Below are positions 50,774-59,761 of a stretch of 64,000 nt of DNA, in pieces. How positions within the stretch are numbered: position 1 is the stretch's first letter; each line of letters opens with the position of its first letter. The translations under genes were made by a program, and so were the position numbers. This stretch comes from Bacteroides caccae (GTDB lineage: Bacteria > Bacteroidota > Bacteroidia > Bacteroidales > Bacteroidaceae), in contig NZ_CP022412.2 of NCBI RefSeq assembly GCF_002222615.2, forward strand, positions 2,356,001 to 2,420,000. Reading direction: 5' to 3'. The notes under the pieces are model-generated. The model was not told the DNA's origin. It saw only the letters and a list, made by a program, of their open reading frames with translations, and ran no database searches.

Positions 50774-52729
50774 TTATTTTATTTTAAAAATTTTATATAC
50801 GTAATGTCCATTCAATTCTTTATTTATGGCTTTTAATGAAATACGGTACAGACGCTCGCCCCATATATTCGACAAACGCGGATCTTGAAGTGTAATCTTT
50901 TCTACTTCACAACAAAATAGCCGGGGGTTGTAGGAAAGGCATACTTTTTCATTTTGTTTCACTTGGACGGTGAGCTTTCCTGGCGTTGAATCGTCTACGT
51001 CGTTCCAGGTGAGGAAATGAATTCGGTTGGGCAAATGGGCCGCATTCAACTGAAATTTTTCTTTGATAATAAGTTCGCTCTTTTTTAACTGGTAGGTACG
51101 GATCCATTTCTGGATCTGCGCCTCACGAGAATAGGCCGGAGCGATGTTCATAGAAAGCGACATTCGTCTGATATCGAATTCAAAGTTATCTGCTTTGTAG
51201 GTGTTGCCATACTGCTGAGAAAAACCGTTTATCTGGGGTAAATTATGATAATCGCTTTGCATGGTCCAGATTTTATAACGTTCCTTGCTAAAGGTTTGCC
51301 GGGTATAGGTGCCAACCCCTACATCGATAAAGACTGGTATCGAATCAGAATAGAGAATGAAACTGCCTACATCATTGTGGTTATGGCTTTCATTGTTATA
51401 TCCTCCCTTGCATGCAACGAAGAAACTGTTCTTATGATACATGTAGCAGAACTGTGTTTCTGGATAAAAAGAGTAGGAAGGGATTTCGAACTTGGGGGAT
51501 ATCTTTAATATTTCAGGCAGGCAAGAAAATGCCCGTAATCCTCGATAAATATCCGTGCCGATTTGGGTGAGCGCAATCCGTCTTTGTTCTTCTTTCATTT
51601 GAAGAAGAAGGTAGGAAGAAAACTCCTTCATAAGCTTGCTGTCTACGCCTTTGCCATAAGCATAGAGAAGCGAAGGTTTCGCTTCTCCACGGGCTGAGGC
51701 ATCTGCGAAGTTCACGACCCATCCTTTGCCGGCATAGGAACGTACGATGTATTCACCCATGTTACGAATAATCGGATGGTGAAAGATATCTACTTTTTTA
51801 CTTGTTCCTATAGAGAGCAATTCGAGATAGTCGTAGAGCTTTCCGGCTGCATGTCCCCAATACCCGGGACCCTCTTCGCAAGCTCCATCAGAGTGAGCGT
51901 AATTAATGAATTGGTCGACTGAACATATTGTGCGATAGATTGCTTCAGCCAGTTTGTTACGATCGTTTTCCCAAAGCAGATAACACTGTAAGACATTGAA
52001 ATTACACCAAGGTGTCCAATTGTTAACTAGTAATCCTGGTTTATAGTTGATTGCTTGCCAACGGAAACGGCTCACATTCATGTATGGTTTAAAAATCTGA
52101 CGATGGATTTCACGTTCCAAACGTACATTGATTTGTGGTGAGATGGCATCAAACTCTTTTTGAAAAAAATAGTGAGCCCATGACATTAATGCAGCTATTT
52201 CACCGCTGCTTAAGTCAATAATAGGATCATCAAGTTCTGGCAATGCCCTTCCTGATTTCTGCATGGCTGTCAAATGAGCTGAGACAGCCCACGTTGTTTT
52301 CTCACAATTAAAAAAGATTCCGTCAACTATTTGTTCTAAAAATCGTCCCTTTCCTTCGGCCAGCTCAGCCAGAATTAAGGCAGAAAGGGCCATATTATTT
52401 TTATTATGAGGTCCCTGCATCCGGTTACGGCTGCCGATACGTTCATAAGCAAGAAAATCAGAGGCTTTGATGACCTGCCAATTGTATTTTAGAAATTGCT
52501 CTCCTTGCCGGATAAGATGATCTTTATAATCTCCTAAAAGAGCATTCCATTGCTTACGGTCGGAATAGGGTGGATAGATAACCCACTTCTGTTCGGTGAC
52601 GAGGGTTGATTTTAGTTCATCCAACGTTACCTCTTTTTGCAAAAGTTCGCGTTTTTCGTATCCCCACAAAGAGATATTGATTCCGAACAGTAACAGACTG
52701 GTCAAGTATAGTATGCGAAAGCAAATCAT
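50774..52729 (-). CDS. Heparinase II/III-family polysaccharide lyase (periplasmic)
   Basis: 651 residues with a signal peptide (about 1-22). An alpha-toroid half (about 60-380; YKPGLLVNNWTPWCNFNVLQ, SDGACEEGPGYWGHAAGKLYDYL) precedes a C-terminal beta-sandwich with the family signature NESHNHNDVGSFILYSD, where the two His and Asn line the active site, then INGFSQQYGNTYKA. The CAZy lyase family (PL12, PL15, PL21 or other) cannot be fixed by eye. It starts 19 bases after the second heparinase-like gene and ends 1 base before GH88. Confidence 0.85.
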   Translation of the reverse strand: MICFRILYLTSLLLFGINISLWGYEKRELLQKEVTLDELKSTLVTEQKWVIYPPYSDRKQWNALLGDYKDHLIRQGEQFLKYNWQVIKASDFLAYERIGSRNRMQGPHNKNNMALSALILAELAEGKGRFLEQIVDGIFFNCEKTTWAVSAHLTAMQKSGRALPELDDPIIDLSSGEIAALMSWAHYFFQKEFDAISPQINVRLEREIHRQIFKPYMNVSRFRWQAINYKPGLLVNNWTPWCNFNVLQCYLLWENDRNKLAEAIYRTICSVDQFINYAHSDGACEEGPGYWGHAAGKLYDYLELLSIGTSKKVDIFHHPIIRNMGEYIVRSYAGKGWVVNFADASARGEAKPSLLYAYGKGVDSKLMKEFSSYLLLQMKEEQRRIALTQIGTDIYRGLRAFSCLPEILKISPKFEIPSYSFYPETQFCYMYHKNSFFVACKGGYNNESHNHNDVGSFILYSDSIPVFIDVGVGTYTRQTFSKERYKIWTMQSDYHNLPQINGFSQQYGNTYKADNFEFDIRRMSLSMNIAPAYSREAQIQKWIRTYQLKKSELIIKEKFQLNAAHLPNRIHFLTWNDVDDSTPGKLTVQVKQNEKVCLSYNPRLFCCEVEKITLQDPRLSNIWGERLYRISLKAINKELNGHYVYKIFKIK

Positions 52730-52748
52730 ATTATTTTTCTGTTGTTAG

Positions 52749-54593
52749 TTAATCATTTATGGAACTCATTTTTACCTTTAGGGTATTTATGCGTTCACCG
52801 CTATGTTCAAATTGTAATAAGGTGAATCCATGGATAGGTTTCTCATTTGCTGAGTTTGTTTCAGCTTCTTTTGTAAAAAACTTGGCTCCTTGCGGTTCAA
52901 GTATAGTAAGATAAAGCTTCTTATCACCCGATGTCAGTATAGCCCTGTTCTCATCTGTTTTAACCGTTTTTTTTGTCACAATCGACCATCTGATAATATC
53001 GGAGGTAGAGAGTAGGGTAATGTCATCGGTTAACACGATGGTATTGGCATCTTGTTGCTTAAATGTGCGGGTGAATTTGTTTGTATTTGGATAGAGTGTA
53101 GTCATTTCGAGAACAACTTGGGGCTCTTCAGATTGGATATCCGCTTCTTTTATAAAAGCACGTCCTAGCGGATATTGGATCTCATCATTGATAGTTACTG
53201 TGTTATGTGCCTGATTGGTGTTTCGAAAATAAGACCACCGTAATCCGCTTGCAGAATAATCCCAAAAACCGGGAAGATTATACTTCTCTGCTCCTGTTTC
53301 ATCAGTCCAGCGCACGCCCTCCGATTCGATCATAAACGAGCCTCCGTCCAAGTGTTGATGAGCCATGTCGGGATCGGCACCTTTACCAACAAGAAAGAGG
53401 GAACCAGCTGCTGTATCGCCGTTAAACACAAAAATATCATTTACTCCATAGAAAACTTGTAACTTGTTGGGAGTAACAACGGTTGAAGGAGCATTGTCGT
53501 ACCAAGGAATGCAAAGGAAGAAATGCCATTTAGGATTTTCCTTCTTATTTATTACATGCTTCTGAATGAGGGCTCTATACCATGATGCTACTTCTGGTTG
53601 GTTGTAATATTTACTATAAAAGAAAAAAACAGGTGATTTGTAGACTGGGTAGTCTTCAGGCGAATCGGCAAAATTGAAAACTTGGTCGGACGGACTGACA
53701 GTATTAACATAATAGCGTGCAGTTTTACTTATACCGGGGAGTTCTCCCAATCCGTAGTCGGTTTTGAAATTATCATTAAGTAATTTTAAGAACATGGCAA
53801 GATGCATTGTGGTATATTCCCAATAACTAGGTCCTTCATAGCAAACTCCATCAGGTTGGAAATGTTTTAGGCAATTGGGTATATATTTCACGGCATTGTC
53901 TATGATTTCTTTGGCTAAATCAGGGTAATCTTCACTGATGGCCAAAGCGCCAAAGGACATACCTGTGTTACATACTACATTCCAATTTGTTTCGCGTTTA
54001 GCCCAGCTTCCTTCGTCCCCGTTTTTATACTCTTTTAAGGCTATTAGAAGAGCATGTTGAAGAATACAGTTTTTTGCTTTTTGCCGAATCTCCGGTGAAA
54101 GGTCATGGTACAGCCAATCATAAGCAATTGATACTGCAATTGTCATTTCTGCCGTATCGAGAAAATGAACTTTATTCCAATCGGGATATTTACAGATCCA
54201 TTCTAGGATGGTTTCTGATTCTTTGAGAAAAGATTGTTCTTCAAACATTCTATAGGCCAATGAAAGTGTAATTAGGCGATAGACATAATCACGTGCGGCA
54301 GTAAGCAAGGCACTAGTCCCTGTCTTATAAGGATATTGGTCGGCTCCAATCAGTTTTTGAGCTTCCTCACGTAGATAGACGGACAGTTCTTTCATTAATG
54401 GATCTGTAACCATCAATTCACGTACCCTTTCTTCCTCTGCAGCAGAAAATAGCAGTCGGGGGTGTTCTGCTAAGAAAGGATCTTTGTCATCTATATCTTC
54501 TTTTTCGTTTCCTACTGGAGAGTCAGATTTTCCACACGATGAGAATAGCGGAAAAAGAAAGAAGGATAAAATCAGTAAAAATCTTGTTGTCAT
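52749..54593 (-). CDS. Heparinase II/III-family lipoprotein (probable surface lyase)
   Basis: 614 residues. Lipobox LFSSC followed by GKSDSPVGNEKEDIDDKD, an acidic surface-export type sequence. It has a toroid half (FLDTAEMTIAVSIAYDWLYHD, RETNWNVVCNTGMSFGALAI, PDGVCYEGPSYWEYTTMHLAM) and a C-terminal sheet with MAHQHLDGGSFMIESEGVRW and NQAHNTVTINDEIQYP, the heparinase II/III signature. It probably makes the first, endo-type cuts outside the cell, while the 50774 enzyme acts in the periplasm. It follows SusD by 69 bp. Confidence 0.85.
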   Translation of the reverse strand: MTTRFLLILSFFLFPLFSSCGKSDSPVGNEKEDIDDKDPFLAEHPRLLFSAAEEERVRELMVTDPLMKELSVYLREEAQKLIGADQYPYKTGTSALLTAARDYVYRLITLSLAYRMFEEQSFLKESETILEWICKYPDWNKVHFLDTAEMTIAVSIAYDWLYHDLSPEIRQKAKNCILQHALLIALKEYKNGDEGSWAKRETNWNVVCNTGMSFGALAISEDYPDLAKEIIDNAVKYIPNCLKHFQPDGVCYEGPSYWEYTTMHLAMFLKLLNDNFKTDYGLGELPGISKTARYYVNTVSPSDQVFNFADSPEDYPVYKSPVFFFYSKYYNQPEVASWYRALIQKHVINKKENPKWHFFLCIPWYDNAPSTVVTPNKLQVFYGVNDIFVFNGDTAAGSLFLVGKGADPDMAHQHLDGGSFMIESEGVRWTDETGAEKYNLPGFWDYSASGLRWSYFRNTNQAHNTVTINDEIQYPLGRAFIKEADIQSEEPQVVLEMTTLYPNTNKFTRTFKQQDANTIVLTDDITLLSTSDIIRWSIVTKKTVKTDENRAILTSGDKKLYLTILEPQGAKFFTKEAETNSANEKPIHGFTLLQFEHSGERINTLKVKMSSIND

Positions 54594-54662
54594 AATGAAT
54601 GTTTTTTTATCGGACAGATGCTTGAAAATGACATCGGTCCGATATGTTTCTGTTTTAGATAA

Positions 54663-56375
54663 TTAATTCCCCCAACCGGGGTTTTGTTTTAAATTTGGAT
54701 TCTTATCTATTTCTGTAGCCGGAATAGGCCAAAGATAATCTCTTTCGGATACTTTTCGTGTATAATACACTACACCGGTAAATCCGGTTTCCTGCTTATT
54801 GTTGAGTTCTTCAAGTACTCCCCATCTTTTCATATCGCTGAAGTTGAGTCCCTCGGCAGCGAATTCTACCATACGCTCATGGCGTATTCTCTTAAAGATT
54901 TCCTCCTTGTTATCTGCTTTTAGCCATTCGGGACCGCTGTTAATTCCTGGCATCTTTACGCGTTTGCGTACTTGGTTAATCAATGTAACGGCTTCATCTT
55001 GTCGATTGATTTCGTTGTAACATTCGGCAAGCATTAGTAATACATCGGCATATCGAATAATTGGGAAATTGATAGGCGTATCTTCACGGTTGTTTATGGC
55101 CCCGTTCATATCTCCTTCTGCTACAAACTTGCGGAACAAATAAGAGTCGGTCATGCTGCCGTTGTGGCGGATCATCCCGTTGGATTCGTGGGCACCTTTC
55201 GCAACCACAAACTCACAAATTTTGTTTGCATTGGATACCCATCCTTTGTAAGTAGTGTAAGGCAGAATAATACTCATTTTCATTCGGGGATCACGTTGTT
55301 CGTACATGTCAAGCAGTATCTGCTTGGTAGACGGATATTTCGTTACTTTCTTTTTATCGCTTGATAAGGTGGCTCTAAAAGTTTTATCCTTTATTTTTTT
55401 GTCGACGGTAAAATCTGGAATGACTTCTTCCCAATTAAACGCGCGTCCATCTTTCCATTCGTACGAATCGACCAACGAAGTTGAAGCCATAACATTGTTC
55501 CAACATCCTCCAAATGATGCACGGGTACCCATATAGAAAGTGCTAGGTATACCTATATCTTGGCCTAGACCTCCCAGGTTTTGAACGGCAAAAATCATTT
55601 CCGAACTTTCGTCACCACCAGGTTTAAATAAATTCTCGTAACTTGAATATAAGGTATGCTTTTTACTGTTGATAACTTCTTCAAACACTGTAGCTGCCTC
55701 GGCATATCGTTTGGCATAGAGAAGAACCTTACCCTTGAGTGCATAGGCGCCATTCTGTGTGACGCGGCCTTTCGCATCACTGCTTCTGTCGGTAGGGAGG
55801 GTTGCGATGGCGTCATCCAAATCTTTAAGAATGAATTTTCTTACCTCATCGATAGAAGAACGAGGATTCAACATATTGGCAAAATCTTCTGAGACAATTG
55901 TTTTTTCATCATAAATGGGTACCCCGCCAAAAAAGTCTGTTAAATAGAAGTAGAATAAGCTGCGTAAAAATTTGGCCTCACCCATAAGCGTTGCGATTTC
56001 ACTGTCTGTAGCATGTATCTTCGGTATGTTTTGAATTGCTAAATTTGCCCTGGCAACGCCTTCATACAGATAAGTCCATCTGTTTAGGATGCGATTATCG
56101 AGACTGTTATAGGTTCCGCGTGAAATATTCTCATTGCCGTGTTCCCCGTATCCGGTACCTACCTCTCCCAGACAATCGAGTGAGAAATAACTTCCGAAAA
56201 TATAATAATTCTGAAACATGGCATAGATGGCATTGATTCCCTGTTCTGCATGTTGCTGTGTTTTCCAAAACGTATTGGTATTTATCTTGTCCTCTGGATA
56301 TCTGTCAAGGTCATAGCAAGCACATACCGAAAGAATTGCGACGATAACTAATAAAATTGATATATATTTTTTCAT
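54663..56375 (-). CDS. SusD-like outer-membrane nutrient-binding lipoprotein (second PUL)
   Basis: 570 residues. Lipobox AILSVCAC followed by YDLDRYPEDKIN. TPR-like N-terminal part (YEGVARANLAIQNIPKI, EAKFLRSLFYFYLTDFFGGVPI, NGAYALKGKVLLYAKRY) and the C-terminal SusD region (RIRHERMVEFAAEGLNFSDMKRWGVL, YLWPIPATEIDKNPNL). It binds oligosaccharide on top of the SusC partner, whose gene ends 11 bp upstream. Confidence 0.95.
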   Translation of the reverse strand: MKKYISILLVIVAILSVCACYDLDRYPEDKINTNTFWKTQQHAEQGINAIYAMFQNYYIFGSYFSLDCLGEVGTGYGEHGNENISRGTYNSLDNRILNRWTYLYEGVARANLAIQNIPKIHATDSEIATLMGEAKFLRSLFYFYLTDFFGGVPIYDEKTIVSEDFANMLNPRSSIDEVRKFILKDLDDAIATLPTDRSSDAKGRVTQNGAYALKGKVLLYAKRYAEAATVFEEVINSKKHTLYSSYENLFKPGGDESSEMIFAVQNLGGLGQDIGIPSTFYMGTRASFGGCWNNVMASTSLVDSYEWKDGRAFNWEEVIPDFTVDKKIKDKTFRATLSSDKKKVTKYPSTKQILLDMYEQRDPRMKMSIILPYTTYKGWVSNANKICEFVVAKGAHESNGMIRHNGSMTDSYLFRKFVAEGDMNGAINNREDTPINFPIIRYADVLLMLAECYNEINRQDEAVTLINQVRKRVKMPGINSGPEWLKADNKEEIFKRIRHERMVEFAAEGLNFSDMKRWGVLEELNNKQETGFTGVVYYTRKVSERDYLWPIPATEIDKNPNLKQNPGWGN

Positions 56376-56386
56376 ATTCGTATAGA

Positions 56387-59300
56387 TTAAAATGTTAAAT
56401 CAATTCCTATAACGGCTTTTTTCATGGTCGGATAGTTCATCCCACTCACTTCTGGGTCAAAGCCTTTGTATTTGGTAAATGTGAAGAAATTCTCCAAACT
56501 TCCGTAAATTCTGAACTTCTCAACTCCGAAACGAGCTACAAAAGTTTTGGGCAATGAGTAGCCTAACTGAATGTTTTTTATCTTGAGGAAAGCCTTGTTC
56601 TCAAGATAAAAATCAGAAATCTGAGTATTACGTTTATCTGTATAATTCAATAAGCGAGGATATGTTGCATCTGTTCGTCCTTCATACCAACGCCCATCGG
56701 CAATCTCTTTGTTGATTTGATAGCCATGGCGTACGGTTGGAGTATTGTAGCCTTCTTGTTGCCAATAAACCTTTACTCCACCGATACCTTGAAATATGGT
56801 TGAAAAGTCGATACCTTTGTAGGTAACTCCGGCATTTAATCCATAGAAGAACTTTGGATTCGGACCGTCACTTACAATTTGACGATCGTCTTTATCAATG
56901 ATTCCATCGTTATTTGTATCCTTGTAGAGTAAGTCTCCTTTTTCGGGTTTTCCATAAGTGGCGAATGGATTGATTTTTTTGCCATTCTTATCCAACGGAG
57001 CATTGTCAATCATATTTTGTACCAATTGTAAGTCTTCATCTGTTTGAATGATTCGGTCAACTAGAAGCATGTATCCGGCATTGATTGGGTAACCTTCCCA
57101 TAAGACCTTCGCACCGTTGATTTCACGACCGTCGACTCCTGTACCTTTGTATTTGTTTACTTCGTTTTTAACATAGGTGAAGTTACCGTTAATGTAATAA
57201 CTGAAATCACTTACTTGATCTTGCCATCCCAATGAAAGTTCAATTCCCTTATTGGTTACTGTGGCACTGTTCTGTTTTGGTATAGATGTAGAACCGTGCA
57301 CGGCAGGTGTAGGGAGATTTATCAAGATGTCGACAGTTCGTTTATTGAACCAATCAATGGTTCCCGATAGACGATTGTTGAAGAGACCGAAATCTAATCC
57401 TATATCTGTGACATAGGTAGACTCCCAAGTGACAGAGGCATTGGAAATCGCTGATTGAGCCATACCGATTGCCGGTTTATTGTTGAATACATAAACTGTT
57501 TTTCCATATAAAGAGATTGCATCATAATTACCGATTGAGTTGTTTCCCAATGAACCATACGAAACTCTAAGTTTTAAGTTATTAAGACCTTTGCTTACAA
57601 TATTCTCCATAAATGCTTCTTGATCCAGACGCCATGCTGCTGATAAGGATGGGAAATATCCCCAACGCTTCTTTCTTGCAAAACGTGAAGAACCATCAGT
57701 GCGCAAATTGAGTTCAGCAAGGTATTTATCCTTCCAACCCAGGTTGATACGTCCGAAGAAAGAACGCATTGCCCAAGAACTTATTGATCCTGAAGCAGAA
57801 GCGTCACCTGTTGCCGCGTTGAGTACATTGAGGCTGATGTCAAGAAGGTCCTGTTTGTTTGCAGAAAAGCTTTTAGAAGTGTATTGATCTTGACTGGCAC
57901 CGACGAGTGCCTTGATTGTAAACTGTTGGTTGAATAGCTGAGCTTCGTAACGGGCAACAATATCTCCGAAATTACGTTCGATATTACTTTGTGAATTGGA
58001 AATACTTGTTTTCCCTTTTGGCGTATACGTTTCTGAATCAAGTTGGAAGTTCCATCCATTCACAAAAATAGGCTTTTTTTCTGTGAGCGAATGTACAAAC
58101 TCAGCACTGTAGGAGGCTGTAACTGAGAAACCTTTGAACGGGGTTATAGTCCCATAGAACCTTGCCTTGTATCTGTTGCTGCGTTTGTTCCCTTCCAGGC
58201 TGTTGAGCTTCCTGAGCGGATTATTTCCTGCAGACTGAGCGTTGTCTTCTACATTATTCATGGCACCATAACGTCCGTCAGGAGCACGGAATACCATACC
58301 CGGTGTAGTAGCTACTGCTGTTTTGAATACATCGCTGACTGATGATACTCCCGAATCAGAGATCCATCCGCTGGCCTGCAAACCAATTTTGATCCATTTC
58401 TTTACATTGGCATCTATATTGATACGCGCATTATAAGATTTGTGGCCTGTATTCTCCATTACACCGGGATCGTTGTTATATCCGAAAGAGGTATAAAAAC
58501 GAATCTTATCTGTTCCTCCACTCACCGAAAGCGTATGAGTGGTTGCGGTGGAAGGACGGAATGTTTCTTTAACCCAGTTTGTGTTCGGATAAAGCAATGG
58601 ATTTTTCCCTGCATCATTTTTCCAAGCATCGATCATAGGCTGCGAGAAAGGCTCTTGTTGATTGGAGTTCAACAGACCTTCATTGATGAGTTCCATATAG
58701 TCGGCATAGTTTGATATCGGGGTTAATGTGCTACGGATTGATTCGAAGGCAACATATCCATTATAGTTGATTTTTATGCTACCTGCTTTACCTTGTTTTG
58801 TGGTTATTAAGATGACCCCATTTGCAGCACGTGATCCATAAATAGCAGCAGAAGCAGCATCTTTCAATACTGAGATAGTGGCAACATCCTGGGGATTTAC
58901 GGAATTGATAGATGCCTCAACCCCATCAATAAGTACCAAGGGCGCGGCTGAATTTAGTGTACCTTGTCCTCTTACACGGATATAGGCATTATCCTCACCA
59001 GGTTGATTACTTGAGGACATCACTTGGACTCCTGCAGCCATACCCGCAAGTGCATTTGAAATATTATTGATGGGACGTCCTTCGGTAATTTTGTCTACTG
59101 CGATGGAAGATACTGCTCCCGAAAGATTTACTTTTTTCTGGGTACCATATCCTACCACAACAACTTCGTTTAATTTTTGCGTATCTTCAACCATAGATAT
59201 GGTGATGAAATCTTGGTTATCAACAGTTATGACATGATCTTTATATCCGATGTAAGAGATAACTAGTGTAGCCCCCGGTGAGACATTTAAAGTAAACTCT

Positions 59301-59545
59301 CCGTTAATATTTGTCACAGCTCCGTTATTTGAGCCTTTTTCCATGACTGTGGCGCCGATAATGGCTCCTGTTGCATCTTTCACGATTCCGCTGATTGTAC
59401 GTTTTGTCTGTTGTACACCAACCACTGTCTTGCCATTGAATACGGATAATGGTTCAGCTACCGCAAATTCGGAAAAGGCAAATAGTACACTGAATGCAAC
59501 AGATACTACTCCATAAATTCGGCATTTTTTGTAATAAGTCATCAT
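56387..59545 (-). CDS. SusC-like TonB-dependent transporter (second PUL)
   Basis: 1052 residues. Signal segment (about 1-30, ending FAVA-EP), carboxypeptidase-D-like domain (ISGIVKDATGAIIGATV, TNINGEFTLNVSPG), TonB box and plug (NEVVVVGYGTQKKVNLSGAV, YGSRAANGVILITTKQGKAG) and a 22-strand barrel that ends KKAVIGIDLTF. It is the first structural gene of the PUL operon. The start MMTYYKKCRIYGVV has two ATGs (59545, 59542). A TACATTTG box lies 122 bases upstream. Confidence 0.95.
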   Translation of the reverse strand: MMTYYKKCRIYGVVSVAFSVLFAFSEFAVAEPLSVFNGKTVVGVQQTKRTISGIVKDATGAIIGATVMEKGSNNGAVTNINGEFTLNVSPGATLVISYIGYKDHVITVDNQDFITISMVEDTQKLNEVVVVGYGTQKKVNLSGAVSSIAVDKITEGRPINNISNALAGMAAGVQVMSSSNQPGEDNAYIRVRGQGTLNSAAPLVLIDGVEASINSVNPQDVATISVLKDAASAAIYGSRAANGVILITTKQGKAGSIKINYNGYVAFESIRSTLTPISNYADYMELINEGLLNSNQQEPFSQPMIDAWKNDAGKNPLLYPNTNWVKETFRPSTATTHTLSVSGGTDKIRFYTSFGYNNDPGVMENTGHKSYNARINIDANVKKWIKIGLQASGWISDSGVSSVSDVFKTAVATTPGMVFRAPDGRYGAMNNVEDNAQSAGNNPLRKLNSLEGNKRSNRYKARFYGTITPFKGFSVTASYSAEFVHSLTEKKPIFVNGWNFQLDSETYTPKGKTSISNSQSNIERNFGDIVARYEAQLFNQQFTIKALVGASQDQYTSKSFSANKQDLLDISLNVLNAATGDASASGSISSWAMRSFFGRINLGWKDKYLAELNLRTDGSSRFARKKRWGYFPSLSAAWRLDQEAFMENIVSKGLNNLKLRVSYGSLGNNSIGNYDAISLYGKTVYVFNNKPAIGMAQSAISNASVTWESTYVTDIGLDFGLFNNRLSGTIDWFNKRTVDILINLPTPAVHGSTSIPKQNSATVTNKGIELSLGWQDQVSDFSYYINGNFTYVKNEVNKYKGTGVDGREINGAKVLWEGYPINAGYMLLVDRIIQTDEDLQLVQNMIDNAPLDKNGKKINPFATYGKPEKGDLLYKDTNNDGIIDKDDRQIVSDGPNPKFFYGLNAGVTYKGIDFSTIFQGIGGVKVYWQQEGYNTPTVRHGYQINKEIADGRWYEGRTDATYPRLLNYTDKRNTQISDFYLENKAFLKIKNIQLGYSLPKTFVARFGVEKFRIYGSLENFFTFTKYKGFDPEVSGMNYPTMKKAVIGIDLTF

Positions 59546-59666
59546 AGTAAAATTATTAGTAGAACATGTTTTTCATTATAAATTACTTCCTCATTTTCTT
59601 CGATTAGGTCTTAGCATGCGAAAGTCAACCTTGAAGAAGACTGGGGGCGGTGATCTATAGTGGTGA

Positions 59667-59674
59667 CAAATGTA
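59667..59674 (-). promoter_or_regulatory. Candidate -7 box of the second PUL operon
   Basis: The minus strand reads TACATTTG (TAnnTTTG) 122 bases before the SusC start, leaving a long leader as in many SusC genes. The -33 is weak. Confidence 0.45.
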
Positions 59675-59761
59675 GGGAAGATAGAAAGGAAATAGGGGAA
59701 AAAATCATCCGAAATAATAGCACCTATTATCTAAAAAAGGTGGAAAAACCTGGTTGTAGAG

